NCBI GenBank assembly: GCA_036873135.1
Contig: JAPTYO010000059.1
Span: forward strand, 9,355,066 to 9,419,065
DNA from: Clarkia xantiana subsp. parviflora
Taxonomy: Eukaryota; Streptophyta; Magnoliopsida; Myrtales; Onagraceae
DNA length: 64,000 nt
Direction: 5' to 3'
Position numbers and translations under genes: made by a program. Below are positions 35,040-46,700 of this stretch, in pieces; position 1 is the stretch's first letter; each line of letters starts with the position of its first letter. The notes below the pieces were generated by a model that saw nothing but the letters and a program-made list of their open reading frames with translations, was not told the DNA's origin and searched no databases.

Positions 35040-37141
35040 ATCCTCGCCTCTCTCTGCAGGAATATCAAAATATTGCTGAAGAATATGAACCTGAGAGATC
35101 GGAAAATCAGGTTGATAGGCTCTCAGATTCCTCACGATTTCCTTCAGATAGATGAATATAGTAAATCAGAGGCGGCCACGGCAGTATCAGCCTGAAAGGC
35201 AGGACTTGCCTTATAATCACTAATGGCTTTAGTGGCGGCAACTCTTAAATCCTCCACTTCGGTTATCAAAGTCCTGACTTTCTTCCGAAGAGTAACTCCT
35301 TCAGCTAAGAGGGTATTATTTTTCTTGCTCATCTTCTCCGACAAGGTGCGAGATTCTTCAACTAAAGAAGCATAGGCCTTAAGAGCCTCACCACGTTTCA
35401 GAGAATCTCGTTTCGCAATAGCGGAAACCTCATCCATTCGTTCTAAATCTCCCTTTAACCTAGCATTCTCCTCTTGAAGACGTCGAACCTCTTCTACACC
35501 ACCCTCGGAAGACAAGGCTTGAAGTTTCTCTTTAGTCGACCACGACTCTTTAAGGAGATCAATCATCAGTCGAGAAAATTGAAGGGAATCCCGAGAAGCC
35601 TACCAAAAAGGGGGAACAATTAGAGAGGAAGAGACAAAAGAAAGGATAGACCTAAAGGGAGGAAAGGGTCGCATACCTCCGCTTAGGGGTGGCAAACAGG
35701 TCGTGTCGTGTCGATTCGTGTCGTGTCGCTAGTGACACACGTGTCAACAGATCTCTCGTGTCTAAACAGATCACTTTAAATATGACACAGGCAGATCTCG
35801 TGACACACGGGAGTTGGCAGATATCGTGTCACACGGAACACAGACACGAGACACGGAATTTTGTTTTTACACCAAAAAAATATTACACTTTTTAGCCCAA
35901 AATTTTTACAAATGTTACAAAATCATCCTAAATCAAGCACCATCATATTTTGACAAATAATTGGATCTTCTCATTATACAAATAATAAGTTCATAAAGAA
36001 AAATTACTTAAATTTAAAAATCGAACATTACAAACAAAATAAGCAGATATCTAAATTTCAAGGTATCTTGAAACTAGCACATGAAATCTTATTATAAGTT
36101 TTTTTTTATTTGTCTATATAAGTTTTTATTATTACAAACAATTATATTATAAGTTTTTTTAAAATATTTTAATGTATTGAATAGTTGCAATATTTTTAAA
36201 ATTACTATTGATAATTATATATATTTTTTGGCAAAATTATTGGTCTTTATATAAATATTAAGTTTCAAATAAGTCGTGTCGATGTGTGTCTATCGTTGGA
36301 CCTACAGATCAGATCTACACGGACTTGCCTAAAAACGTGTCTAGTCGTGTCACAGATCTATCAGACACGGTCAGATTTTCGTGTAGATCAGGACACGAAA
36401 AAAAGCAAGTCCGTGTCAGATCGTGTCGTCGTGTCGTGTCAGCAGTTGCCACCCCTACCTCCGCTTGCTTCAAAAGAAACAGACGTGTAGCTCTTTATAC
36501 GCCACATACTCCCGTTCCCAGGCGATGACGATCATAAGGCGGGACTGAAGCATTCAGTAAGTGAAGTGCCAAATCGGGATTAGCAATGGAATGTCCCTCT
36601 CTAAGGGGATACCCCCTAGATAACTCAAAGGATCCCAACTCTTTGAGCAATCAGCAGGGGCATTTAGCAGCATATCTCAATCAAAAGATGGGCCCTTGTA
36701 ATCTAATGAGAGATTCGAAGGAGTCTCAGGAAGAGATACTAGAATCAATGAAGACGAGGAAGAATCTTCGCATCTTTTCCTTTTTAACCAAGAGCTGGAA
36801 AAGGCGATATTCCCAGTCCGGGTAGGGTAACGATGAGTCGAGATCTTAGCCTTACCCTTATCTTGTGAAGACTCCACGGGTTATTCTTTAACAGGAGGAA
36901 TGGATTCGACATCAATAGGGGTCTTGATAGACTCTCCATCTCTATCCTTCTTTATTGAGCAGAGGAATAGGGGGATCCCATCATAGCTTGCCGATGAGTC
37001 CGAAGAATCATCTTGATGAAATCTGGAAAATAAGAAATTCATTATAAGAGCCATCAGAGGTCGATTAAACCATAAAGAAACTAGAATTCAAGAGGTGGTC
37101 TCAAAATATCTGAAGTGGGATTAGTTGCCATGTTTTTCTAG
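35040..37141 (-). pseudogene. Antisense coiled-coil gene of gypsy copy B (broken)
   Basis: Opposite strand to gag. It starts MATNPTS at 37141 and is followed by the region matching copy A (MILRTHRQAM near 37000, SLDYKGPSFD near 36680, LALHLLNASV near 36560), then by the hAT-like MITE. After the MITE comes an intact 140-codon stretch (35566-35144, MIDLLKESWSTKEKLQALSS) of heptad-rich coiled coil such as RLQEENARLKGDLERMDEV, ending AAVAASDLLYSSI-type sequence, and the tail AYQPDFPISQVHILQQYFDI near 35060-35130. The coiled-coil exon being open while the rest is broken is notable. No enzymatic motif was seen; function is unknown. Confidence 0.65.
35685..36456. mobile_element. hAT-like MITE inside copy B
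   Basis: 772 bp with short inverted ends AGGGGTGGCAA and TTGCCACCCCT, and subterminal clusters of GTGTCGTGTCG at both ends in opposite sense. Such ends are typical of hAT-type elements. It is flanked by identical 10-bp ACCTCCGCTT at 35675-35684 and 36457-36466, although hAT elements usually make 8 bp. The interior is AT-rich and non-coding. It disrupts the antisense gene. Confidence 0.75.
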
Positions 37142-37231
37142 CCTTCGCTTTTTGAAAAAGTGGAAACTTGACGGGTAAACAGAGAACAAACACTGTGAGA
37201 AGAGACAAGAATTAATAGAGTAAAACCGCGG

Positions 37232-37239
37232 TATTTATA
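37232..37239 (-). promoter_or_regulatory. TATA box of the antisense gene in copy B
   Basis: Plus-strand TATTTATA, read TATAAATA on the minus strand, in the same GTATAAATACC context as at 13892 in copy A and 98 bp upstream of the ATG at 37141. Confidence 0.65.
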
Positions 37240-37560
37240 CTAGACAAAACCCAGAGTTATCTTGCCATAGAAGTTATCTTTGAAAGCTTCTCATTGGTGT
37301 AGTAAATGTGTTCGTCAATGTTGTCAATCCCTAGATGACCTTTGAGCTTCTCAAAGCTTCTCAAACGGTCGGAAAGTCAAGAGTGTAGATCACCGCCTCG
37401 ACTAGGAGATCCTAGTCTCGCCTGAAGATCCAGACCTCGATTCAAGAGACCGATAAAGTCTAAAGATCACAGCCTGACTAAGTACATATCTCGACAGTTA
37501 GAACCACCTGATCAGTACTCGACTTAAGACATCTTCTTCATACGAAGCCGACGACTCAAG

Positions 37561-37573
37561 TCTTGGGGGCAAG
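37561..37573 (+). other. Polypurine tract of gypsy copy B
   Basis: TCTTGGGGGCAAG abuts the 3' LTR; the same tract is seen in copy A. Confidence 0.82.
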
Positions 37574-38355
37574 TGTTGGGTTACGATTATAAAGGACATG
37601 TCAATGCATAATCAAGAGCATACAAGTCGAGACTCATGAAAGAGAGTCGACGACTAATCATACTCAAAATGAAGAAACAAGGATAAATAGTCGACACCAA
37701 ATATTGAGAAAGTCGATGACTGAGGTCCTTGAAGACTGGCGACAAGTCTGCTCAAAACTCTCCCTCTTAAGGCAAGAGTCGAGTCGACAACCAAATACTA
37801 TTGAAGAAACCTTCCTCCTAAGGAAAGGACAACTGGCAACCTGCTTGCCGCCTCAGAGAAAACCTTTCCTCTTAAGGAAGGGGCAGGTGGCGACCTACTT
37901 GTCACATGCTAAGCTGAAGAAACCTTCCTCTTAAGGAATGGTGAGGTGGCGACCTGCTTCAACCGCCAGAGGAAAGCCTTCCTAGCTAAGGAAAGATGAG
38001 GTGGCGACCTACTTGTCACCTGCTTACACCGACTCTGGACATAAACCCTCCCAAGAGGGTAGCCGCCATTTAAAGTCGGTACACTTCCCCTATAAATAGG
38101 GGAACACTTTCATTATTTAATTATCTACATTCAGATACTTTTATAGTATTCTCTCTTAAATTCCATTACTGACTTAAGCTTCGGAGTGGAATCAGGGGCC
38201 ATCCCCACCTCTTTTCAGGTCCCCGTCTACCAAAAGCACCCTAAAGAAAACTAAGTACCCTTGAGATCGAGATAGACACCTAAAAGAGCTAGTTACCGGC
38301 GAGACCTCGAAGTCCATTACCAGAAGCTCAGGGCCACATCAACTTGATCCCAACA
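37574..38355 (+). repeat. 3' LTR of gypsy copy B
   Basis: From TGTTGGGTTACGATTATAAA to GATCCCAACA, with a TATA box at 38091-38098. It closely matches the 5' LTR from its 15th base on. LINE 1 resumes at the next base. Confidence 0.92.
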
Positions 38356-39890
38356 ATTACGATGCTTACCAAGACGGCTTGGCGACTCCAAAATGAGCCG
38401 AGCACGTATTGGGCTAGAGTGCTAAAAGGAATCTATTTCCCAACCGGTGATTTCACAAGCGTACAAAAAGGTTCTTGTGCATCGTGGGCATGGTAGATCA
38501 TATTAGAGGGTCGAGATGTACTTGTGGAAGAAGGGATTTGGAAGATTGGCACGGGTGAGCGTATAAGGTTTTATGGGGATGCATGGATTCCGGGGATTGA
38601 AGGCCATAAAATCACGACATATCCATCAAGTCCTAACGTACAAAACCTAAGATTTTCTTATCTCCTTCGACCACCGGAACAAGTTTGGGACCTTCGATCG
38701 TTAGAAGAAGAACTACCTATGGAAAATGGCCACGCAATTCGAGCCATTCATGTGGGCAACTCAGGAGGTCATGACCGACTTATGTGGCCAAGTTCGAAGG
38801 AAGGTGATGCGAAACCTAAGCTCTTCTACTGTCGTTTGTGTGAGCTTTCTCAACCCATGCCGGACAACTCTACTTCCTATTCTGTGCCCAAGAGCGTGTG
38901 GATGGGGATCTGGAAGGGGCTGAATTTGCCCAAAATTAAGCACTTAATGTGGAAGACATGCGCTCGAGCTATTCCGGTTTTCGATGAGCTAAATAAGCGA
39001 GGTATCAATATCTCAACTATGTGCCCGTTTTGTGATAGATCTGAGACAATAGACCATCCCATATTGCATTGCAATGGACGCGCCGTGTATGGCTAGCAGG
39101 TGCTGGAGTAAGATGGGACAATCGTGAAGCATCAAGGTGGCCAGAATAGGTTGAGGAATGCATAGACCTTTAGGTCGTTTGGGAGAAGAGGGTCTAAGAA
39201 TGCGTCTCCAGATTGAAATCGTGGCGTGGGAAATTTGGAAGGAGAGGTTTTGAGCTCTACATAAACGGGAGCGACCAAATCCTATTACGGTTGTGGAACA
39301 AGCTTCACGTCTTACTTATGGATTAGGCACACAAGGGCCAACTTGCAGATCTGTGCTCAACCACCAAGTTCTGCAACTATATGACGCAAGCCTATCCCAG
39401 GGACTGTGAAAATCAATTGTGATAGAGCTTGGGTGAGGACTACGAAGCGAAGTGGAATCAGTGTTATCGCCCGTGATTATCATGGATTGGTATTAGATGG
39501 AAGGAACATATCTTATAGGGATTCTAATGTGGCTAATGTTTAAGCAAAGGCACTCTTGGCTGGAGTACAACTTGCCCGAGCCCACGCTTGGCCGTCAATA
39601 ATCATAGAATCGGACTCGGAGTATGTGATAAACCAACTTCGGGAGCACATATCGAATACCGATTAGCAGCTAGAGGGCATCGTGTCTACCATTAGGAGGA
39701 TTTTGAATCAAATTCCAAACGCGTCCTGGAGCTTCGTCCGAGAAACGCAAATCGTTGCGCTAACTGGATTGCGATGCAGTCCAGAAATGAGATGTGTCCA
39801 CCAAATTGGGTACTTATACCCCCATCTTCTCTTGTGTCTTTTCTACTTTTGGATTGTAACTCGTTTGGAACTACTTCATTATCTTAATCC
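38356..39890 (+). pseudogene. L1-type LINE 1, ORF2 fragment (3' part)
   Basis: Continues the LINE broken at 22332: MLTKTAWRLQNEPSTYWARV, then an open stretch (38524-39096) with the zinc-ribbon-like end of plant LINE polymerases (MWKTCARAIPVFDELNKRG and CPFCDRSETIDHPILHC), then a decayed RNase H domain (VKINCDRAW, IIIESDSEYVINQLREH). Stops and frameshifts are frequent. The 3' end is taken near 39890, where similarity to anything coding ceases; no poly(A) tail was recognised. Confidence 0.85.
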
Positions 39891-40406
39891 GTAATTTATT
39901 CGTTGGCAACTGGAAGGAAAATACTTTAAACAATTACTAAAAACACCCTAAATTTTTACTATAATAATATAATGACATGACATTTTATATAAAATTAAAA
40001 ATTTCAAATAATACATGTTAAGAAATATATAAAAGGAAAAAAATTAGCTTAAAAATATAAAATTAAACTTAAAAAATATTTATATTTTAATTTTTGAATT
40101 TTGTGGGTTATATATTTAACTTATCTATATTTTTTTGTATAATATGTATCATTCTAAAATTTTATTTGAAATTTATATTTGCTTTTATATAAAAGTTGAG
40201 ATTATTTTAAAATCATATTAGAACTAGGGTACTTTTAGTAATTTTAGAAAATATATTATGTTCATAATTAACGTAGCAAATTACACATTAGCAAAAGTTC
40301 GAGTTCGACTAGTATTTACTACAAAAAATAAATATAAATAAACAACTTTCTCCCTGTTTCACTTGCTAATATTTATTCTTCCCATGCGGCATCCTCATCA
40401 TCACAA
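39891..40406. other. AT-rich spacer downstream of VIPP1
   Basis: Very AT-rich DNA between the LINE and the VIPP1 stop codon. The part next to 40406 must include the VIPP1 3' untranslated region. No other feature was seen. Confidence 0.5.
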
Positions 40407-41704
40407 CTACTCATTGGCTTTCCTCCTTAAATCATTAAGCTCCTTCTCAATCTCTGAGTCCCTGAAGGGAAAACCAGCGCTTGATTCCGCCACTGCACTT
40501 CTTGCTGGAAGTTCTCCTCTTTGCTGTTTCAGAATATCAAAACATCAGCTCTAGCTAGTGATGCAGCAACGCAATATTACTCCACTAGATTACCTTATTA
40601 GCTTCAACCAACAATAACACTAGAAATGCAGCTCTAGTAGTAGTCTCAGAAAATGGTGAACAAAGATAAGACAGACAGAAGAAGAAGAAGAAAACCTTGG
40701 AAACTCCAGCAAACTCCTTCTTCAGGTTTGCCAGATCATCATCGACTGAAGAACTCTCCAGCAATGCAAACTACAAAAATATAAAAATACATATAGTCCA
40801 AGATTTCTTAGCAATCCGCTAAATAAATACCACATATCCATAGCTCATATTTATATATACAGAAGTTACGGTTGAGGTTTTGCCCATCCACGAATTATCC
40901 ATCTCTTTATAGCCAAATTCTCCTCAAATGACTAAATAAGAAAGACACTACACATGGTCAGGTATTCAAGTTGTCAAGTTCCACAAAACATTTGATACAA
41001 CCAACCAAGTACAAGTTAAAAAAAGGATCAATCTAGGCCATTTTACACTACTTGTCAACATTTTCCCAATTTGTTCTCCTCAATCAATATGGAAATATAG
41101 AAAAGGTGTGATCCAGTCCCTGGAGACTGCAAATTTAAAGTGAAGACAAGTATTATAAGATAGAAACACTACCTTTCCTTCAAGATCATCAGTTGTCAGC
41201 TGATTAACTGCATCTGCCTGATACTCCATAGCCAAAACTGAAAGAGTAGTTTAACCTAGCTCATCAGTTACCAACTAATGGAAAAAGCCAGGAGATCATG
41301 GTAATATAAATGGTAATATATAGTGGTCCAACATTCCTATCTATGAAAATTTGTAGCCCGAACAAACTAAACAAATTTAACAAAGTCAAAATATAGGAAG
41401 TCCTTCACTAGTCATTTCTATGAGAACCCAGTTGCAATGTATTAATGATGAAGACTAAAAGCCCAACCTTTCTCCTCCATCTTCTCAAAAGCTGCAAGGG
41501 CACTGCTTGTGTTCACATTCCCCAGCATCTCGCTCAATTTCGTTGCAGTTCTACAAACATATAAAACTGATATTTATCCATCCAGAGATCAAGCTATTTG
41601 AGGCAGCTAAGTACAGTATGTTGAGATACAAACTTTGCAGACTGGGCACGTGCTCTGAGGGTGTCTTTCTTTGATCTAGCCTCCTGGATTTTGCTTTCCA
41701 AAAG

Positions 41705-41738
<34 letters not shown>

Positions 41739-43159
41739 GAGTATAATGAGCATCACTGAATTATATACTTGACAGAACACGTCAAAAGTTCTTGTTGAGA
41801 ATGTTTTTTCTGGAAAAAAATTCATACAACCAACAGTAATACTAGTCGCTGAAGGACCTACCCTTGTATTAGAGACAAGATTATCCACAACCGCCTTCTG
41901 CTGATCTAATTGAGCTCTCAGAGCAGAAGCATTATCCTGTGAAACAACAAAGATGTAGTAAGTTCAGCATATTTGGCTGAAGAACTTTTGCATAACATTG
42001 ATTCTCATTTAATTAAACTTGATTAACCGACTAAACCTCAAAGCAACCAAATCACAAAGAGTTGATGCTTAATTTACAATCCTAATCATGCAAGAAGGTA
42101 AGAATTGGAATTATTTAGAAAAACGATAGCATAGAGATTATAATAACTTACTAAAATAATATTATGCACTTACAGCATAGGACTTCCGACGCTTAAGTGC
42201 TTCTCTTGCTAAATCCTCCTCACCTTTTGATAGTGCTAGTTGTGCTCTTTTGTACCTATCATTAGGTAATGCACAGTCATAACTAACTCAGTAGGAACTT
42301 ATTTCGCGAAAACAAAGCTCAGACGAGAAAAGGCTTACCAATCTTTAGATGCTGTCTCTGCTGCTTTATATCTGTTCTCTAATTGTTTCTGGGATGCCAA
42401 AACCTTAACATATGTAAAGTAGAAAAGAAAGATGTCACACTGCTCAATGTTGAGATATGTTGGAGAAACGTCGTAAAGGAGGAAACATTTAAGACGGGAC
42501 CAACGTACTTGAGCAGTTGCTTGGCGCATTTTCCCTAAATCATCATTCATCTCAAGCACCGCTTGTTCTAAGATCTTCTCTGGATCCTCAAACGAGCTAA
42601 TGAGAGCATTTGCATAAGACTGATAACCACAAGTACGAAGAAAATTGTTAAATTGTTAAAATTAACATAGCATTCCATCTGAGAAGAAGTTGCATATGAG
42701 TTTTTAGTTTTGTGAAGAATTTACCTTGATAACTCGAGCAAATCGACCAAATATATTCATTTGAGCCCCAAGGGAACCTCCAGTTCCACCACTGCCATTA
42801 CATCTTAGCCTACTAGAAGCAACTCTTACACCACTGGCCTTGAGCCTTCCAACTACATAAGGAAGTGACAATACAATCAAGAAAACAAAATTTATAAGAA
42901 TGTGTAATTCAATAAGAGCAACAGCAACTAGCAGAGCATCAAGTGCTAAAGAACAAATCGACAAGGGAAATAAGAGCACCGGAACTCATCACATATAGCC
43001 AACATGACAAAATCACCAGAAATTTTAAAGGTATATACCTCGATTACCAGTCAAAAAGGTGGATTTGAATGCAATGCTGACACACGGTTTAGCAGAAGTG
43101 TCAGGCGGGAGAGGAGAAACCAAACTGAGGCCGGGTAATGGTGACGCTTTCATAGCCAT
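40407..43159 (-). CDS. VIPP1: VIPP1 / IM30, plastid membrane-remodelling protein (11 exons)
   Basis: VIPP1 is a PspA/ESCRT-III superfamily protein that assembles into rings and rods on plastid inner-envelope and thylakoid membranes, needed for thylakoid formation and membrane repair. Exons on the minus strand: 43159-43039, 42852-42725, 42619-42509, 42403-42339, 42255-42174, 41936-41862, 41704-41634, 41550-41468, 41237-41173, 40770-40696, 40523-40407; 993 nt, 330 residues, the usual plant length. All junctions are GT-AG and phase is kept. The start is the first of the ATGs in [16 protein letters not shown]; residues 1 to ~70 form a Ser/Thr-rich chloroplast transit peptide. The amphipathic helix and PspA core begin [20 protein letters not shown], then come long coiled helices. 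The C-terminal extension that separates VIPP1 from PspA is present, ending [20 protein letters not shown]. Stop is TAG. No damage was seen. Confidence 0.95.
41706..41734. repeat. (TA)n microsatellite at a VIPP1 splice acceptor
   Basis: About fourteen TA units directly abut exon 7. In gene orientation the intron ends ...TATATATATATAG, so the microsatellite replaces the usual polypyrimidine tract and supplies the acceptor AG. Confidence 0.85.
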
Positions 43160-43568
43160 CTTCGTGAAAAGTAGTCGAAAATCCTCTTTTCAAATTCTAT
43201 TGTATCTGGAGATGAATTGTTCGTAGTTGGGTGATCGTCTTCTAAAACGCTTTCGGAACCAAATATTACGAGAAGCTTCTAGGTGAAATTGACAGCAATA
43301 TCACCGAAGATCACCAAAATGGCAAAATTAGATTTCTTGGCAACAATCGACAGCAATAACAATAACAGATTTTACACGCAAATCTAGCAGATTGTGACAA
43401 AGAATCTAAAATACCTCCGCTGAAACTCCAGCAGTGTAATGACGCGGTGCTGTGGCTGTGTCTGTCTAAGGATGGGTGGTGAACTGCGGAGGAATGACGG
43501 ACGTCGGCGGTCAGTGACAGTGGCGGTTCAGCATATAGGAAAAAATAAAATGTAAGAAATAAGAATGA
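43160..43568 (-). promoter_or_regulatory. VIPP1 5' leader and proximal promoter
   Basis: Region between the VIPP1 ATG and the direct repeat that flanks LINE 2. It should contain the 5' untranslated region and core promoter. A clear TATA box was not identified. Open frames here are not protein-like. Confidence 0.5.
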
Positions 43569-43714
43569 GATCAATGAATGTATTTACTAAAATTAATAAC
43601 TTGGTTAGTTATCAAAATATTGGAATTTTTCATCTAAATAACAGATTGTGGTAGCAGAATATAAAAATACTAATTTTATTAACATAAAAAACATATGTTC
43701 AACAATATCTTCAA
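43569..43714. repeat. Long direct repeat flanking LINE 2, left copy
   Basis: Nearly identical to 49539-49684 (GAATGTATTTACTAAAATTA ... CAACAATATCTTCAA). Over 146 bp I count two differences: A/T at position 6 of the repeat and T/G in AACATAAAAA against AACAGAAAAA. The 140 bp from 43575 hold only the second. It looks like a very long target-site duplication. Confidence 0.93.
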
Positions 43715-46700
43715 TTTAGAGCTTCTCTCTCCACGCTATGGCGATTAAGTGAGGGATTTTCCCCTTTCTTGAGGGACTAAATTCACAGACTCGGGATCAC
43801 CGTTTTCTGTGATTTCACTGTTGTTTTCAGTGATTTGCGTGCAGTGTGTCCTTCCCTTCATTGTGCGATTGAGAGATAAAAATAAGAATTGGTCGTCTAG
43901 AGTAAAACCCTAACCCTAATATTTTGATTTTCTGTTGTGCAGGAGGATAGACCTAGGTGATGGCGTCGTTACCGCAAGTCCGAGAGGATCAACACCCTAA
44001 TATCGGCGGATCGGGACACCTGGTACCTCCACGACTCAATCTGGAGAAGAGGAAACTTGATGGCAATGTGGTTCGGTATGTGGGCAAGGTGATTTCAGAC
44101 AAAGCTATTAAGAATATTGCAGTCCACAGTGTCTTAAAGCTAGCATGGAGCAAATTTTCAGGCGTGACAATGAATGATGTGAACGATAAGGTGATGTTGT
44201 TCGAATTTGCTAATTCCAGAGACCGTCATGCCATAATTGATCAAAGTCCATGGGCTATTCAGGGTCATTGCCTCAGTTTAAGAAAGTGGGATGAAGCTGA
44301 AAAATTGGATGAAGTTAATTTGAGAAAGGTACAGTTTTGGGTTCAGGTACATGGGTTGAAACAAGGACAATTGAATGAAGAAAACGCCACCAAGATCAGT
44401 AAGTTTATTGGGAAACTCATAGAGATTGAGAAAATTGAGGGTGATGATGGAGTAATAAGGGGGTACATACGGATGAAAATCTGTATTGATGCTGACAAAC
44501 CACTTCTTGCTGGATTTTGGTGGTTGAATGAAGAAGGGAGAGATGTGTGGGCTGACCTAAAGTACGAGAGACTCCCGGGGTTTTGCTATGGCTGTGGAAA
44601 GTTGGGACACTCAATTACTCAATGCAAACAAGAAATAGTTCAATCGGTCTCACAACCAGGACAACCAATGTATGGTTCTTGGCTTGTAGGACTAAGACCC
44701 CGATTCACAAATAAGAGATCTGGTGGTGTTGGAAAGGATAGTGAAACGAACAAAGAGGGAGATAAGATGAAAGAATGGAGGAAAATGGTGGCAGCAACCT
44801 CAGAAGATACCAATGATCCAAACAACAATGCCTCATTTGATAATATGGAGGAATCCCCTACTCCCTTAAACCAAACCCCTGATGAATCCAATGATGCCAT
44901 CACCATACCCCCACTTCATAACTATTGGACACGCGCATCTCCTACCCAACCTACACCATCTCCATCACCCACAACATGCCTTTCTACATCCCCACCTATA
45001 TCACCAACCCATGCAAGCCAATCATCACAAATCCCTCGCAAGAGCCAACATTCCTTTGATGTCCACCCTTTCCGATTTTTTAACCATCCCGAAATCTTCC
45101 CAAAGCCCCCTTACATCATAGAGCTACCTCAAGAGCCCTCATCCCCGACCCATGATATGGTTATTGCTGAAGCGTCATCTGGATTGAGCCCTCTCGTGAA
45201 CAAGCTAGCAATCCGAAAGCGAAAAAATGACATGGAGGAAGAAAATCCAATAGTTACGAAGAAGGCCAAACCTCATGCACCAGAAGCTGAATCCCAATCA
45301 ATAACCTCTAGTCGTGGAAGAGGAAAGGGACGAACACCTGGAAGAGGGGGTAGAGCAAGGCCAAGGAAGCTTATAATCCAGAAACACCTCCCTCAAATTG
45401 AAGCTAGTACTCCTGAATTAACGGGTTCTGGTGGCTGTCCCGGAACAGCCACAGGGTATCCATGAGTATAATCTCTTGGAATTGTCAGGGACTCGGATCC
45501 GACCTGACAGTTCCACACCTAAAGGATCTCATGGGGAGGCATAAGCCGGCGATAGTCTTCCTCATGGAAACAAAGAATGGGTCGGATTTTTGTGAGAGAG
45601 TTAGAAGATCACTACGCTTGAGTGGTAGTGATTATGTCAATCCAGTCGGGAGATCAGGGGGAATTTCCATTTGGTGGGATAATAGTGTGGACGTCACTGT
45701 CCTCTATAGATCAAAAAACATCCTCGATTGCTCGATATACACATCTGGCTCAAATTTGCATTGGTTTTTCACGGGAGTTTATGGTAGTATTGATTTTGAT
45801 GAGAGGAAGAAGAGTTGGGAGATACTTCGAAGAATAGCGAGTCGAAGAAGGGATCCTTGGATTTGCATGGGGGACTTCAACGATATTCGCTTTCACCATG
45901 AAAAGGAGGGGGGCTGCCAAAAGACCAAACCAAAATGGACGCATTCAATGAAATGATTGATGAAACCGGGCTCCTTGATCTAAACTTCAAAGGGCAGCCA
46001 TACACCTGGTCCAATAACCAGTTCTCGGGAGTCCTAATAAGAGAACGACTTGATCGTGGGCTAGCAAATTCGTCTTGGTTAGATTCCTTCCCAAGAACGC
46101 AGATTGTGCATGAACCTTTCCTTGGATCAGATCACGCCCCTATAGTCCTTTGTCCGGTGATTCATGATCATATAGGTCCAAAACCTTTCAAATTTGAGGA
46201 GATGTGGTTAGAGCATGATGAATGTGATAGGGTGATACAAGATGCATGGAGAGACAAGGAAAATGGCACTATGTCAAGTCACTCACGTGCACCGATGGAG
46301 ACAAAGGTGGAGATGAAACTGATTAAGTGCAGAAAACGTCTCACAATTTGGAGTAGAAGGTGCTTTGGCAACAATAAGTGAGAGCTCAAGCAAGCCTATC
46401 ATGACCTTAAGGAACTCCAAGGTAAAGGACCAAACCTGATTGATGTTAGTATGGAGGTGACGTTAAAAAAAAAGATTGAGGTGTTGTGGAAGAGAGAAGA
46501 GATATATTGGAAACAACGTTCGCGGGTTAAGTGGTTGACTCATGGGGATAGAAACTCAAAGTTCTTCCACCTTACTACCATTGATAGGAGAAGGAGGAAC
46601 AAAATCCTTAAGCTTCAGTCACAGGATGGTACTTGGCTAGAGGATGAGAATGAGATTGGGTCAGCTTTTCATACACATTTCACCTCGATGTTTACTAGCA

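Larger units (their letters stand above)
22333..38355 (+). mobile_element. Ty3/gypsy LTR retrotransposon copy B, nested insertions inside
   Basis: Same family as copies A and C, in plus orientation, inserted into LINE 1. The LTRs are 22333-23116 and 37574-38355. Its own sequence is split by a copia element (23257-31155), a solo copia LTR (31888-32485) and a hAT-like MITE (35685-36456); without these it would be about 6.8 kb. Coding content is gag and protease on the plus strand and a coiled-coil gene on the minus strand; no polymerase is seen. The first ~14 bp of the 5' LTR, together with any left target duplication, are missing. Confidence 0.9.

Noticed and set aside
43311..43574. Minus-strand 87-codon frame upstream of VIPP1
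   Set aside because: No family resemblance; it overlaps the VIPP1 leader and promoter and the left direct repeat.
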